Shown here piece after piece: positions 7,238 to 15,026 of a DNA stretch of 64,000 bases; the first letter of the stretch is position 1; each line of letters begins with the position of its first letter. Position numbers and translations under genes: made by a program. Source of the stretch: DASWIG01 sp965371445 (GTDB taxonomy: Bacteria > Acidobacteriota > Thermoanaerobaculia > Multivoradales > J023); contig CBDUYN010000023.1 of NCBI GenBank assembly GCA_965371445.1, positions 20,239-84,238 of the forward strand. The letters run 5' to 3'. The notes beneath the pieces were generated by a model, which saw nothing but the letters and a program-made list of their open reading frames with translations, searched no databases and was not told where the DNA came from.

Positions 7238-8557
7238 TTAAGCCAATTCTTCGAGCAGGCCGGCATCGAGGAGGGACGACGCGGCCTCGGCGAGGAGCTC
7301 GAAGGCGATGCCGGAGCGTTCGGCGACGTCGAGGAGGGTGTGCTCGCCGTCGCTCAGGTTGAGGACCCAGAGGAGCGCCAGCTCACGTCGGCGGCCGGTG
7401 TCGCTGCCGCCGATCGTGCGATAGAGGCCGCGTTTGCCGAGTTGGGGCTCGCAGCAGGGGTTCAGGTTTTGGTAGCGGCGGTTCTCCTCCAGGAGGCAGA
7501 CGACCTCGAGGTAGCGGCGCAGTGAGGCGCCCAGGTGCTCCGGACGGATGATCTCCAGGTCGTCGTCGGAGGTGTGGTATTCGTCGTAGCGCCCCCAGGG
7601 GGTGCGGGTGAGCGATCCGACGGCGAGGTTGAAGCCGGGCGAGCAGTACTGGCGCTCGTCGTAGCCGAAGGGTACGAAATCTTCGACCTCGTAGGGATCG
7701 CCGGCGTCCTCGAGCACCCGCACGACGGCCCGGTCGATTTCGGCCGAGCCCCGCCGGCTCCTCTTGTAGCAGAGCTTTCCCGGATCGCCGAGGTTGGCCG
7801 CCACGAGCCCGTGGCGGACGCGGCGGGCGGCGTCCTCGTTCAAGGCGAGCCAGGTGATGGCGCCGATCGTCCCCGGGAGGAAAAGGAAGCGGTACGAGTA
7901 GCGCCGCTCGGCCGTCGCCAGGAGGCGCGCGAGGTGCGCGCAGACACCGAGGCCCGAGAGGTTGTCGTTGGCGAGCGACGGATGGCAGATATGGGTCGAG
8001 AAGAGGACCGTCTCCTCGCTCTGGCCCTCGAGGAAGAGCTCGCCGTAGCTCAGGTGGCCGTCCTCGAGGGTGGAGTCGATCAAGACCTCGTATTCGCCGT
8101 CGTCCCACGCTTCGAGCTCGGCGTGGGGCAGGCAGAAGCCCCAGCGTTCCTGGTAGTAGGACGTGCGGTAGGGGATGGCGCCGGGACACTCGGGGAGGGT
8201 GTAGAGGTGGGGTTTGAGCTCGGCGAGCGGCAGTGTCTCGCGGACCGGCACGCTGTAGCCGAGGAGATGCAGGTTGTGGCGCTTCCAGTCGACGACTTTC
8301 TCGCCGCGGGGATTTTTCACCCAGGCGTCGCGGACGTTCCATTCGCGGGGCACGGTCCAGTCGAAGACCTGAGTACCGCTTGGGACCTCGCGGATTTCCA
8401 GCGGGATCGTCTGCTGGAGGATCTTGAGGGTCTCGCGGACGCCGTCGCCGGTAATCGACCGGCAGATCGGGTAGGCCTCCTCGGCGAAGCGGAAGATCTC
8501 GCGTCCGGCCTCGTCGAAATCGATCTCGTGCAAACGGCGGCGCAGGTCTTGTCCCAT
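7238..8557 (-). CDS. DUF4910 aminopeptidase-like zinc peptidase with C-terminal winged helix
   Basis: About 439 residues. Metal-ligand segments typical of the DUF4910/M28-like fold are seen: FSTHICHPSLANDNLSGLG (His and Asp), DFVPFGYDERQY, and the late DEYHTSDDDLEIIRPE (His). An N-terminal DUF2172-like insert (VPREWNVRDAWVKNPRGEKV) and a C-terminal winged-helix region (LNLSDGEHTLLDVAERSGIA) complete the usual architecture. Two ATGs are possible (8563 and 8557); the GAGGAG box touches the first, so the second is preferred. It begins 12 bases after the GT2 gene stop and both are leftward. In other genomes this family sits in surface polysaccharide clusters, fitting its neighbours here. Confidence 0.85.
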   Translation of the reverse strand: MGQDLRRRLHEIDFDEAGREIFRFAEEAYPICRSITGDGVRETLKILQQTIPLEIREVPSGTQVFDWTVPREWNVRDAWVKNPRGEKVVDWKRHNLHLLGYSVPVRETLPLAELKPHLYTLPECPGAIPYRTSYYQERWGFCLPHAELEAWDDGEYEVLIDSTLEDGHLSYGELFLEGQSEETVLFSTHICHPSLANDNLSGLGVCAHLARLLATAERRYSYRFLFLPGTIGAITWLALNEDAARRVRHGLVAANLGDPGKLCYKRSRRGSAEIDRAVVRVLEDAGDPYEVEDFVPFGYDERQYCSPGFNLAVGSLTRTPWGRYDEYHTSDDDLEIIRPEHLGASLRRYLEVVCLLEENRRYQNLNPCCEPQLGKRGLYRTIGGSDTGRRRELALLWVLNLSDGEHTLLDVAERSGIAFELLAEAASSLLDAGLLEELA

Positions 8558-8568
8558 CCTCATCTCCT

Positions 8569-9492
8569 CTACTGCGGCCGCCAGTCCGCGGACGGCGGCG
8601 GCTCAAGTGGCACCCGCAGCCCCTCCAGGACGCCCCGCAGCTTCGAGATCGCGGCCGCCGGGTTGCCCCCCTTGAATAGCTCCCGCACATAGGCCACCGG
8701 GACGCTCGCCGTGTAGACGGCAAGGAAGCCTAGCCACTGCCAGGGCCGGGCGTACTTGCGGACGAAGATCGCCTGGCTACGTCCGGTATGAAAGGTACGC
8801 CCCGGCTTGTAGACACCGATCGAAGCCGACACCATGTGCCAGACTCGCGCCCGGTGCGCGTAATGACAGCGGTAGCCGTGCCGCTTCATCCGCACGCACC
8901 AGTCGGCGTCCTCAATGCCGAGGTAGTAGGTGGGGTCCCAGAGGCCGGTCGCCTCGACGGCCTCACGGCGCTTCAGCATGGCGCAGCCGTTGACGTAGTC
9001 GACCTCGCCGTCGCGGTCGTACTGGCCGCGGTCGAGCTCGTTCATGCCGCGCTCGCGGGTCACCGACTCCAGGAACCGGAGGACCCCGCCGGCCGACCAA
9101 AGGCGCTCCCGGTCGCCGTGGTAAAAAGTCTTCGCTCCGACGCAACCCACCGAGGGGTCCTCTTCCATGGCCTGCACCATGATGGAAAGGGCGTCGGGAG
9201 CGACCTCGATGTCGTTGTTGCAGACGAGGAGGTAAGCGTAGTCGCGCTCCAGGGCGTAGGAGATGCCGTGGTTCAGCCCGTAGGAGATGCCCTGGTTGTC
9301 TTTGACCCGCAGCTGGAGGACGTCGGGATAGGCCTCGGCGACCGCCTCGAAGGAGCCGTCGCTCGAGCCGTTGTCGACGACGACGACGTCGTAGGCCGGG
9401 TAGTCCATCTCGACGAGGCTCGAGAGGGTCAGAAGGGTGACGTCCTTGCCGTTGTAGTTGAGGACGATGACGGCGACTCGGGGCTCGGACAT
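8569..9492 (-). CDS. family 2 glycosyltransferase (rhamnosyltransferase-like)
   Basis: 307 residues, GT-A fold. The nucleotide-sugar site is visible as VIVLNYNGKD (9-18), VVVVDNGSSDGS (36-47) and the metal-binding CNNDIEV (91-97, DxD equivalent). The acceptor side GIEDADWCVRMKRHGY is the ED motif of bacterial GT2 enzymes, with a probable amphipathic or membrane-associated helix near WQWLGFLAVYTASVPVAYV. It transfers sugar from an NDP-sugar to a lipid-linked or surface glycan at the inner face of the membrane. It heads a leftward pair with the DUF4910 peptidase and is divergent from the epimerase gene. Confidence 0.9.
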   Translation of the reverse strand: MSEPRVAVIVLNYNGKDVTLLTLSSLVEMDYPAYDVVVVDNGSSDGSFEAVAEAYPDVLQLRVKDNQGISYGLNHGISYALERDYAYLLVCNNDIEVAPDALSIMVQAMEEDPSVGCVGAKTFYHGDRERLWSAGGVLRFLESVTRERGMNELDRGQYDRDGEVDYVNGCAMLKRREAVEATGLWDPTYYLGIEDADWCVRMKRHGYRCHYAHRARVWHMVSASIGVYKPGRTFHTGRSQAIFVRKYARPWQWLGFLAVYTASVPVAYVRELFKGGNPAAAISKLRGVLEGLRVPLEPPPSADWRPQ

Positions 9493-9543
9493 GAGGGCAG
9501 GCTATCAAAGGCGGCGGACCGCGCAAGCTGCTAGAGTCGCGCC

Positions 9544-10491
9544 ATGACTTGGAGCGAGCTCGCAGGACGTAGCGTCCTCGTCACCGGTGCTTCGGGCTTC
9601 ATCGGCTCGCACCTCTGCCGCCGCCTCGCCCATGCGGGAGCGACGGTCCACGCGACGTCGCGCCACGCACAGGACGAGGAGGAGGGGCTCCTCTGGCACT
9701 GCGCCGACTTGGCCGACGCGGCCGCCGTCCGCGCGCTCGTCGAGACGACGGAGCCGGAGGTCCTCTTCCACCTGGCGAGCCACGTCGCCGGCTCGCGTTC
9801 CCTGGAGCTCGTGGCCCCCACCTTCCACGCCAACCTGGCCTCGACGGTCTACCTCCTGGAGGCGGCGACCGAGACCGGATGCCGGCGCTTCGTCCAGGCC
9901 GGCTCCCTGGAGGAGGGCGAGGACGGCGCCCCGCCGGCCGTTCCCGCCTCGCCCTACGCCGCGGCCAAGGCCGCGGCCTCGAGCTACGCCCGGATGTTCC
10001 ACGCTCTCTACGAGACGCCGATCGTCGTGGCGCGGCTTTTCATGGTCTACGGACCGGCGCAGCGCGACCTGAAAAAGCTCATCCCCTACGTCATCCTCTC
10101 GCTGCTGCGCGGCGAGCCGGTGAAGCTCTCAAGCGGCACACGTCGGGTCGACTGGGTCTACGTCGACGACGTCGTCGAAGGGCTCCTGCGCCTGGCGCTC
10201 GCCGAAGGCGTCGAGGGACGCCAGGTCGACCTGGGGACGGGGGAGCTCGTCACCGTCCGCGGCGTGGTCGAGAAGCTTTTCGAGCAGCTCGCCCCGGGCG
10301 AGCGTCCCGTGTTCGGCGACCTCGCCGACCGGTCGATGGAGCAGGTGCGCGCGGCGCGGGTCGGGGAGACGGCGGAGCTCCTGGGCTGGCGTCCGCCAAC
10401 GTCGCTCGACGACGGGCTGGCGGCGACGGTCGACTACTACCGGGCGGAGCTTTCGCCGGGCCTGACGCCGGAACGGCGGTCTTCGAGGTGA
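9544..10491 (+). CDS. NAD-dependent epimerase/dehydratase (extended SDR)
   Basis: 315 residues. A Rossmann GxxGxxG is seen in VTGASGFIGSH (13-23), an acidic cofactor-end region near residue 53, and the catalytic Y138-x3-K142 in SPYAAAKAAA. RRVDWVYVDDVVEGLL is the conserved late segment of sugar-nucleotide SDRs. It probably makes or modifies an NDP-sugar for the glycosyltransferases around it, or the corresponding dTDP/GDP-deoxysugar; the exact sugar cannot be told. Transcribed rightward, divergent from the GT2 gene 52 bases away, so both promoters lie in that short gap. Confidence 0.88.
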   Translation: MTWSELAGRSVLVTGASGFIGSHLCRRLAHAGATVHATSRHAQDEEEGLLWHCADLADAAAVRALVETTEPEVLFHLASHVAGSRSLELVAPTFHANLASTVYLLEAATETGCRRFVQAGSLEEGEDGAPPAVPASPYAAAKAAASSYARMFHALYETPIVVARLFMVYGPAQRDLKKLIPYVILSLLRGEPVKLSSGTRRVDWVYVDDVVEGLLRLALAEGVEGRQVDLGTGELVTVRGVVEKLFEQLAPGERPVFGDLADRSMEQVRAARVGETAELLGWRPPTSLDDGLAATVDYYRAELSPGLTPERRSSR

Positions 10492-10551
10492 TCTCGCCGG
10501 GCAGGCTCGCGCGGCCAGGGAGGGAGGAGACGGCTTTCGGTCACGCCCGGC

Positions 10552-11394
10552 TCACCCGAGGTGACGCCGCAGCCAGGTCTGGGTGGCGTTCAGCACCTGG
10601 ATGAGCTCCGGCGTCGGCCCCGCGAAGGGATGGACGGCACCGAAGGTGTGTCCCGTCTCCGGCACCTCCAGCAGCTCGTGGACGCCGCCCGCAGCGCTGG
10701 CGAGGCGCCGTCCGTGCCCGACGGGGACGCTCTCGTCGCCTGCGCCGTGGACGACGAGCCAGGGCACGTCGACGGAGGTCGCGGCACGCTCCGGGAAGAG
10801 GGCGTCGCCCCCGGCTTCCAGGTCCTCCAGCACCTCGACGCTGACCTCCAGCTCCTGGCCGGTGCGGGCGTTCGTGATTGGCAGGCTGCCGCGCTCGCGC
10901 CAGAGCGTCTGGGTCGACGCGTCGTAGAACTCGAGGTAGCTCGCCACCGCCGACCAGGTGACGAGCGCCTTCACCCGTCCTTCGGCGCGGGCGGTGGCGA
11001 GGATCGAGGTGGCGCCGCCCCGGCTGTGGCCGACGAGCCCGAGCCGCTCCGGATCGACACGTCCGCCGGCCAGCTCGCCTCCGGCCAGGGCGTCGAGGAG
11101 CCCCAGGATCTCGTCGACCTCGCGGCTGAGCTTTGCCGTACGAAAGGCCTCCGGGTCGCTCACCAGCTCGTCGCCGGGCTTCATCCCGGAGCCGGTGAAG
11201 TTGAAGCGCACGGCGGTGAAGCCGCGCTCGGCGAGGAGCTCGGCGAGGGGAGGAAAGAACCCCCACTCCATGAACCCCTTGAATCCGTGGCAGACGAGGA
11301 CCGCGGGACGCGGACCCTCGCGGTCCGGCAGATGGACGACGCCGTGGACGTCGCGTCCGCCGATCGACAGGACGAACGGTTCAACTTGACTCAT
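10552..11394 (-). CDS. alpha/beta hydrolase (dienelactone hydrolase/acylpeptidase-like)
   Basis: 280 residues. The nucleophile elbow is GHSRGG with Ser124, an oxyanion HGFKG follows VLVCHGF (32-40), the acid is in VVHGAGDESVP and the His in PETGHTFG. FNFTGSGMKPGDEL is typical of S9-like esterases of the DUF1749/dienelactone group. No signal peptide, so cytoplasmic. Substrate unknown; probably an esterase on small esters. It is convergent with the epimerase gene and begins 14 bases downstream of the polytopic glycosyltransferase stop. Confidence 0.88.
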   Translation of the reverse strand: MSQVEPFVLSIGGRDVHGVVHLPDREGPRPAVLVCHGFKGFMEWGFFPPLAELLAERGFTAVRFNFTGSGMKPGDELVSDPEAFRTAKLSREVDEILGLLDALAGGELAGGRVDPERLGLVGHSRGGATSILATARAEGRVKALVTWSAVASYLEFYDASTQTLWRERGSLPITNARTGQELEVSVEVLEDLEAGGDALFPERAATSVDVPWLVVHGAGDESVPVGHGRRLASAAGGVHELLEVPETGHTFGAVHPFAGPTPELIQVLNATQTWLRRHLG

Positions 11395-11408
11395 ACCGCG
11401 ATTCTAAC

Positions 11409-13160
11409 TCACGGGACCCGGTAGAGATGATAGGTCCCGGCCACCCAACCGTGGTCCTCGCCCGCCGCGACGACGGCCTGCCAGAAGGGCTCCCAGCGCT
11501 CCGCCGCCCGGTGAAGCTCGTCGTAGTTGTAGACCGCGTCGCCCGGCGCCTCGAGAAGCGCCGGCACGAGCTGCTCGACGGTGACGTTGACCGCGTACCA
11601 ACCGGGACGGATCTCCTCACCCGGACGCACCAGCGCCGCCTCCGGCAGATAGGCCGCCAGCACCTCGTCGGCGAGGATGGGATAGAGGACGTAGAGCGGC
11701 TCGATCGCCTCCTTCTTCGCGTACCTCGCCAGGCCGACGAAGCTCTGCCGGTATTCGAGGTTCCCCGCCCCGAGGACGAAACGCGTCGGGTTTGAATCCC
11801 CCAGCCACCAGGTGTTGGTGCTCGCCATCCAGTCCGGAGCGACGAGGAGCGACTCGACGAGAAGCGTCCCGACGACGAGGGCAGCCCATCGCCGCCGTCG
11901 TCCCAGGAAGATCGCAAGAGGAAGGTAGAGCAGAGGCAGAATCGGCAGCATATGCCGAACGCTCAGGTTGTAATTCGACGTCACAGACGCCGCGAGGTAG
12001 ACGGCCACGGTAGCTCCCACAAGGATCCATCGTGCTCTCCACGTTTCCTTCCGAGAGGCTCCTTTAGGAGTCTTTTCATCCATAGCACGGGTCTTTAGGC
12101 TCGTCATGACGGCGGCAACAGCCGCCGCTAGCAGAACCACAAGCGGCGTCTTCAAAAGCAGCACGGCGGGGAAATACCACCACCGCCCTTTCGACCGCAC
12201 CTCGCCGAACGCGAAGGACGGATAAACCCCGATCCGGTTCTGGATCCGAACGCCGAGGAACCCGGTAAGCCACTGCGCGAGGCGCGGGTCCACCGCTTCG
12301 ACGGCGAGGAGCGTCTCCTCGTAGGGAGCCATCTCCTCGTCGACGGCGAGGGTGCCGCGGTTGGCGCAGTAGGTGCGGATCGTCTCACGTCCGAGCTCCG
12401 CGTCGTAGCGCAGGTTGGCGGCGAGGTAGACGCCCTCGACGACGCCGACGACGGCGACGCCCGCGACCGCGAGCTCCGTGAGCCGTCGTGGCCACGTTGG
12501 CCTCGTGGTCGCCAGGAAGAAGGCCACGAGCACGGTCGGACCCAGCAGGAGGGCCGAAAATTTGACCGCAAGGGCGAACCCCGCGGCGAGCCCCACCAGC
12601 GCCGCGCGGAGGAACCCCGGCTCCTCGCGGTAGCGCATCGCGGCGAGCAGCGTCAGGAGGAAGGCGAGGCAGACGGCCGTGTCGGTCTGCAGAAGCGTCA
12701 AGTAGGGGAGGACGGAGAGCGAAAGCGACGTCATGAGGACGAGGACGACCCCCGTCACCGTCCCTCCGAAATGTCGCCCGAGGGCGAAGCAGGCGGCAAA
12801 AAGCGGCAAGACGAAGACCACGAGGGCGACGTAGCGTCCGCGCAGCGTCGCCCGGCGGACGAGCTCGGCCTTGCCGTAGAGGTGGTTCGAAGCACCGAGC
12901 GCGTCCTCGATCCGGGTGGGCTCGGCGAGGGGCGCGTCCTCGATCAGGAGCGGCAGCGAGACGACGAGCTTGGCGAGCGGCGGGTGCTCGAGGTTCAGGT
13001 TGTTCTGGCCGTGCCGCAGGGCCTGGTGGCCGGCGAGGAGGTGGTACGCACCGTCGCCGGAGAGCGAGTGGGCGTGGATCGTGGCGACCTGGAGGCCCAG
13101 GGCGGCGGCGAAGGCGAGGACGGTGGCAAGCGTCCACCGGTCGATCCGGAAGGATTCCAT
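11409..13160 (-). CDS. polytopic membrane glycosyltransferase (GT39/ArnT-like)
   Basis: 583 residues with roughly ten hydrophobic segments. The N-terminal loop after the first membrane helix contains SLSGDGAYHLLAGHQALRHG and NLEHPPLAKLVVSLPLL; the acidic residue plus HPPL signature is the extracytoplasmic catalytic loop of the PMT/ArnT (GT-C) superfamily. These enzymes use polyprenyl-phosphate sugars to modify proteins, lipid A or glycans on the periplasmic face. The C-terminal ~130 residues form a soluble domain without a family match I can name. Leftward, upstream of the hydrolase, downstream of the M23 peptidase. Confidence 0.85.
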   Translation of the reverse strand: MESFRIDRWTLATVLAFAAALGLQVATIHAHSLSGDGAYHLLAGHQALRHGQNNLNLEHPPLAKLVVSLPLLIEDAPLAEPTRIEDALGASNHLYGKAELVRRATLRGRYVALVVFVLPLFAACFALGRHFGGTVTGVVLVLMTSLSLSVLPYLTLLQTDTAVCLAFLLTLLAAMRYREEPGFLRAALVGLAAGFALAVKFSALLLGPTVLVAFFLATTRPTWPRRLTELAVAGVAVVGVVEGVYLAANLRYDAELGRETIRTYCANRGTLAVDEEMAPYEETLLAVEAVDPRLAQWLTGFLGVRIQNRIGVYPSFAFGEVRSKGRWWYFPAVLLLKTPLVVLLAAAVAAVMTSLKTRAMDEKTPKGASRKETWRARWILVGATVAVYLAASVTSNYNLSVRHMLPILPLLYLPLAIFLGRRRRWAALVVGTLLVESLLVAPDWMASTNTWWLGDSNPTRFVLGAGNLEYRQSFVGLARYAKKEAIEPLYVLYPILADEVLAAYLPEAALVRPGEEIRPGWYAVNVTVEQLVPALLEAPGDAVYNYDELHRAAERWEPFWQAVVAAGEDHGWVAGTYHLYRVP

Positions 13161-13191
13161 CGCTCCGAATCTTAGCGGTTCTGGGCCGGCT

Positions 13192-14523
13192 CTACTCCGG
13201 CAGCACTCTATAGACCTCTGCGTCCCGGCCGGCGAAGGCCACGCTCGCCGCGGCGCCGTCGTCCGCCAGGCGCACGCGAAGCGCGTCCCGGTGGGCCAAG
13301 AAAAGCACCAACTCGGCGTCGGGGATCGGATCGGCGGGCTCGTTGGGGAGCGAGAGGGGATCGATCCAGCGGCCGTTTCGTTGCACCCGGTAGTCGAGGT
13401 GCGGCGCCGTCGCCAGCCCCGTCGAGCCGACGTAGCCGATCACCTCCTCCTGGCGCACGCTCTTGCCCTTGTGGAGGCCCTTGGCGTAGCGCGAGAGGTG
13501 GAGGTAGGCGGTCAGGTAGCCGTTGGGATGGCGCACCTTGACCGTGTTGCCGCCGCCGTTCGTCCAGCCCGTCGACGCGATCGTGCCGTGGGCCGTCACC
13601 CGTACCGGCGTGCCGGTGGGCGCGCCGTAGTCGACGCCGTAGTGCGGCCGGTGGACCTTCAGGACGGGATGGAAGCGGCGATGGCTGAAGCGCGAGGTGA
13701 CGCGGGAAAACGGCAGCGGCGAGCGCAGGAACATCTTGCGCAGCGGCTTGCCCTCGGTGTCGTAGTAGCCGCCGTCGCCGTAGCGGTAGGCCTCGTAGCG
13801 GCGTCCCCGGTTCTCGTAGGTCATGGCGAGGACATCGCCGGGTCCGGCGGGCTCGCCGTCCAAGGTGACGTCCTCGTAGAGGACCTCGAAGCGGTCGCCG
13901 GTGCGCAGGTCCCGGTTGAAGTCGAGGTCCCACTGGAGGACATTCGACATCTTGTAGGCAAGGCGCGGGTCGCCTCCCGCTTCGCGGACGGCGTTCTCGA
14001 GAAAACCGTCGAGCCGGCCGCGGACGCGGCCCACCTCGACCCGGCGTACCGCCTCGTCCCAGCGGCTCGTCCAGCCGCCGGCGGTGCGGACCGCCTCGAC
14101 GCGTCCTTTCCCGGCGAGGTCGAGGCGCAGGCGCAGGAGGCGGCGTTCGTCGTCGAAGTAGGCCACACCTTCTTCGCCGGCGCGGATCCGGCGCAGGTCG
14201 ACGTGCTCGGCGACGGCGGTGGCGGCGTCGTAGGCGTCGCGGCGGCTCGTGCCCATCTCGTCGAGCGCCGCGGCGAGCGTCTGGCGGCGGCGCACGGTGA
14301 AAGGCAGGGGAACGGTGACGTCGTCGAAGGACAGCTGCGGCTCGCCACGGCCGACGAGGACGGGGTCGTAGGGGAGCGTCGGATGGAGCGGGAACGGGGA
14401 ACGGGCGAGTTTTGCCAGCTCATGGGTCGCCGCGGCGAGGCCGCACGCGACGGCGACGAGGAAGAGAGGCAGGACGAAGCGCCTCAAAAGCGTGGCGGTG
14501 GGGGCATTCTCCAGCGAGCTCAT
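13192..14523 (-). CDS. M23 family metallopeptidase with OapA-like/LysM-like N-terminal region
   Basis: 443 residues. A single N-terminal membrane anchor (RRFVLPLFLVAVACGLAAATHELA) suggests an inner-membrane or periplasmic protein. The peptidase domain is at the C-terminal third: SRFSHRRFHPVLKVHRPHYG, the HxxxD of HYGVDYGAPTGTPV, and the second ligand in APHLDYRV, the full zinc set of lysostaphin-type M23 enzymes. The central region (TLAAALDEMGTSRRDAYDA, DLDFNRDLRTGDRFEVLYED) is the type found between OapA and M23 in MepM/ShyA-like endopeptidases that cut peptide crosslinks to let the cell wall expand. Confidence 0.9.
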   Translation of the reverse strand: MSSLENAPTATLLRRFVLPLFLVAVACGLAAATHELAKLARSPFPLHPTLPYDPVLVGRGEPQLSFDDVTVPLPFTVRRRQTLAAALDEMGTSRRDAYDAATAVAEHVDLRRIRAGEEGVAYFDDERRLLRLRLDLAGKGRVEAVRTAGGWTSRWDEAVRRVEVGRVRGRLDGFLENAVREAGGDPRLAYKMSNVLQWDLDFNRDLRTGDRFEVLYEDVTLDGEPAGPGDVLAMTYENRGRRYEAYRYGDGGYYDTEGKPLRKMFLRSPLPFSRVTSRFSHRRFHPVLKVHRPHYGVDYGAPTGTPVRVTAHGTIASTGWTNGGGNTVKVRHPNGYLTAYLHLSRYAKGLHKGKSVRQEEVIGYVGSTGLATAPHLDYRVQRNGRWIDPLSLPNEPADPIPDAELVLFLAHRDALRVRLADDGAAASVAFAGRDAEVYRVLPE

Positions 14524-14530
14524 GCGCAGG

Positions 14531-14764
14531 CTACGCCGTCTTGCCGTGAGCGAGCTGGAGGACCTTCGCCTGTACGGTTTCCAGGATGGAGTCGCGAACG
14601 TAGGTGCTGGCGTCGAGGATCTCGACGCCGATGAGCTCGCCCTTGTCGTTGAGCTCCGCGGTGACGTTGGGGCTGACCTCGACGCTCGCCGATTCCGGCT
14701 CCGTCGAGATGGCCAGGTGGAGGACGTCGGACTCTGCGAAGTACGCTAATCGTGGCTTACTCAT
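14531..14764 (-). CDS. DUF2283 family small protein
   Basis: 77 residues. The fold signature is seen: AYFAESDVLHLAIS, SVEVSPNVTAELNDKGELIG and VEILDAST near residue 50, typical of DUF2283, a protein often encoded directly after a DUF4258 gene. Its ATG at 764 overlaps the end of the broken DUF4258 gene by 8 bases. The pair behaves like a toxin-antitoxin-type or regulatory pair in other genomes, with DUF2283 the likely partner/antitoxin; function is an inference. This gene is intact while its partner is not. Confidence 0.8.
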   Translation of the reverse strand: MSKPRLAYFAESDVLHLAISTEPESASVEVSPNVTAELNDKGELIGVEILDASTYVRDSILETVQAKVLQLAHGKTA

Positions 14765-15026
14765 ATGCGAGTCTCCCGGATCTCAATCGGAAGGTCACCT
14801 GCTGGCGGGTCGTGGCATGAATCGTCACCGGCCTCAGGTCTTCTCCTTCCGTATCGTAGGGTATCATGACCAGAGTCTCTCCATGCTTGCCGACAGCGAC
14901 ATGCATGACGACGGGTTTTCGTGTCGAAGTATCGTTCCTCGGTGAATCTCAAGATCTCTTCGATCCACGCGAGGTAAAACCCCGCAGCTCGGTCCGGTAC
15001 CTCATGTAGTTCGTCCAGACGATCAT
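14757..15026 (-). pseudogene. DUF4258 family protein, broken by two frameshifts
   Basis: Three frames together give one family protein: MIVWTNYMRYRTELRGF from an ATG at 15026, then LAWIEEILRFTEERYFDT, then VVMHVAVGKHGETLVMIPYD and RPVTIHATTRQQVTFRLRSG ending in a TAA at 759-757. The last part is the unmistakable DUF4258 C-terminus. The first break is in a TTTT run (a missing T), the second near ACCCGTCGT. The ATG overlaps the upstream glycosyltransferase stop (TGATG), and the end overlaps DUF2283. Either the gene is decaying or the sequence has indel errors. Confidence 0.75.

Noticed and set aside
12916..14634. 572-codon plus-strand frame opposite the M23 peptidase
   Set aside because: Spans two genes and an intergenic gap; lacks motifs and is explained as antisense.
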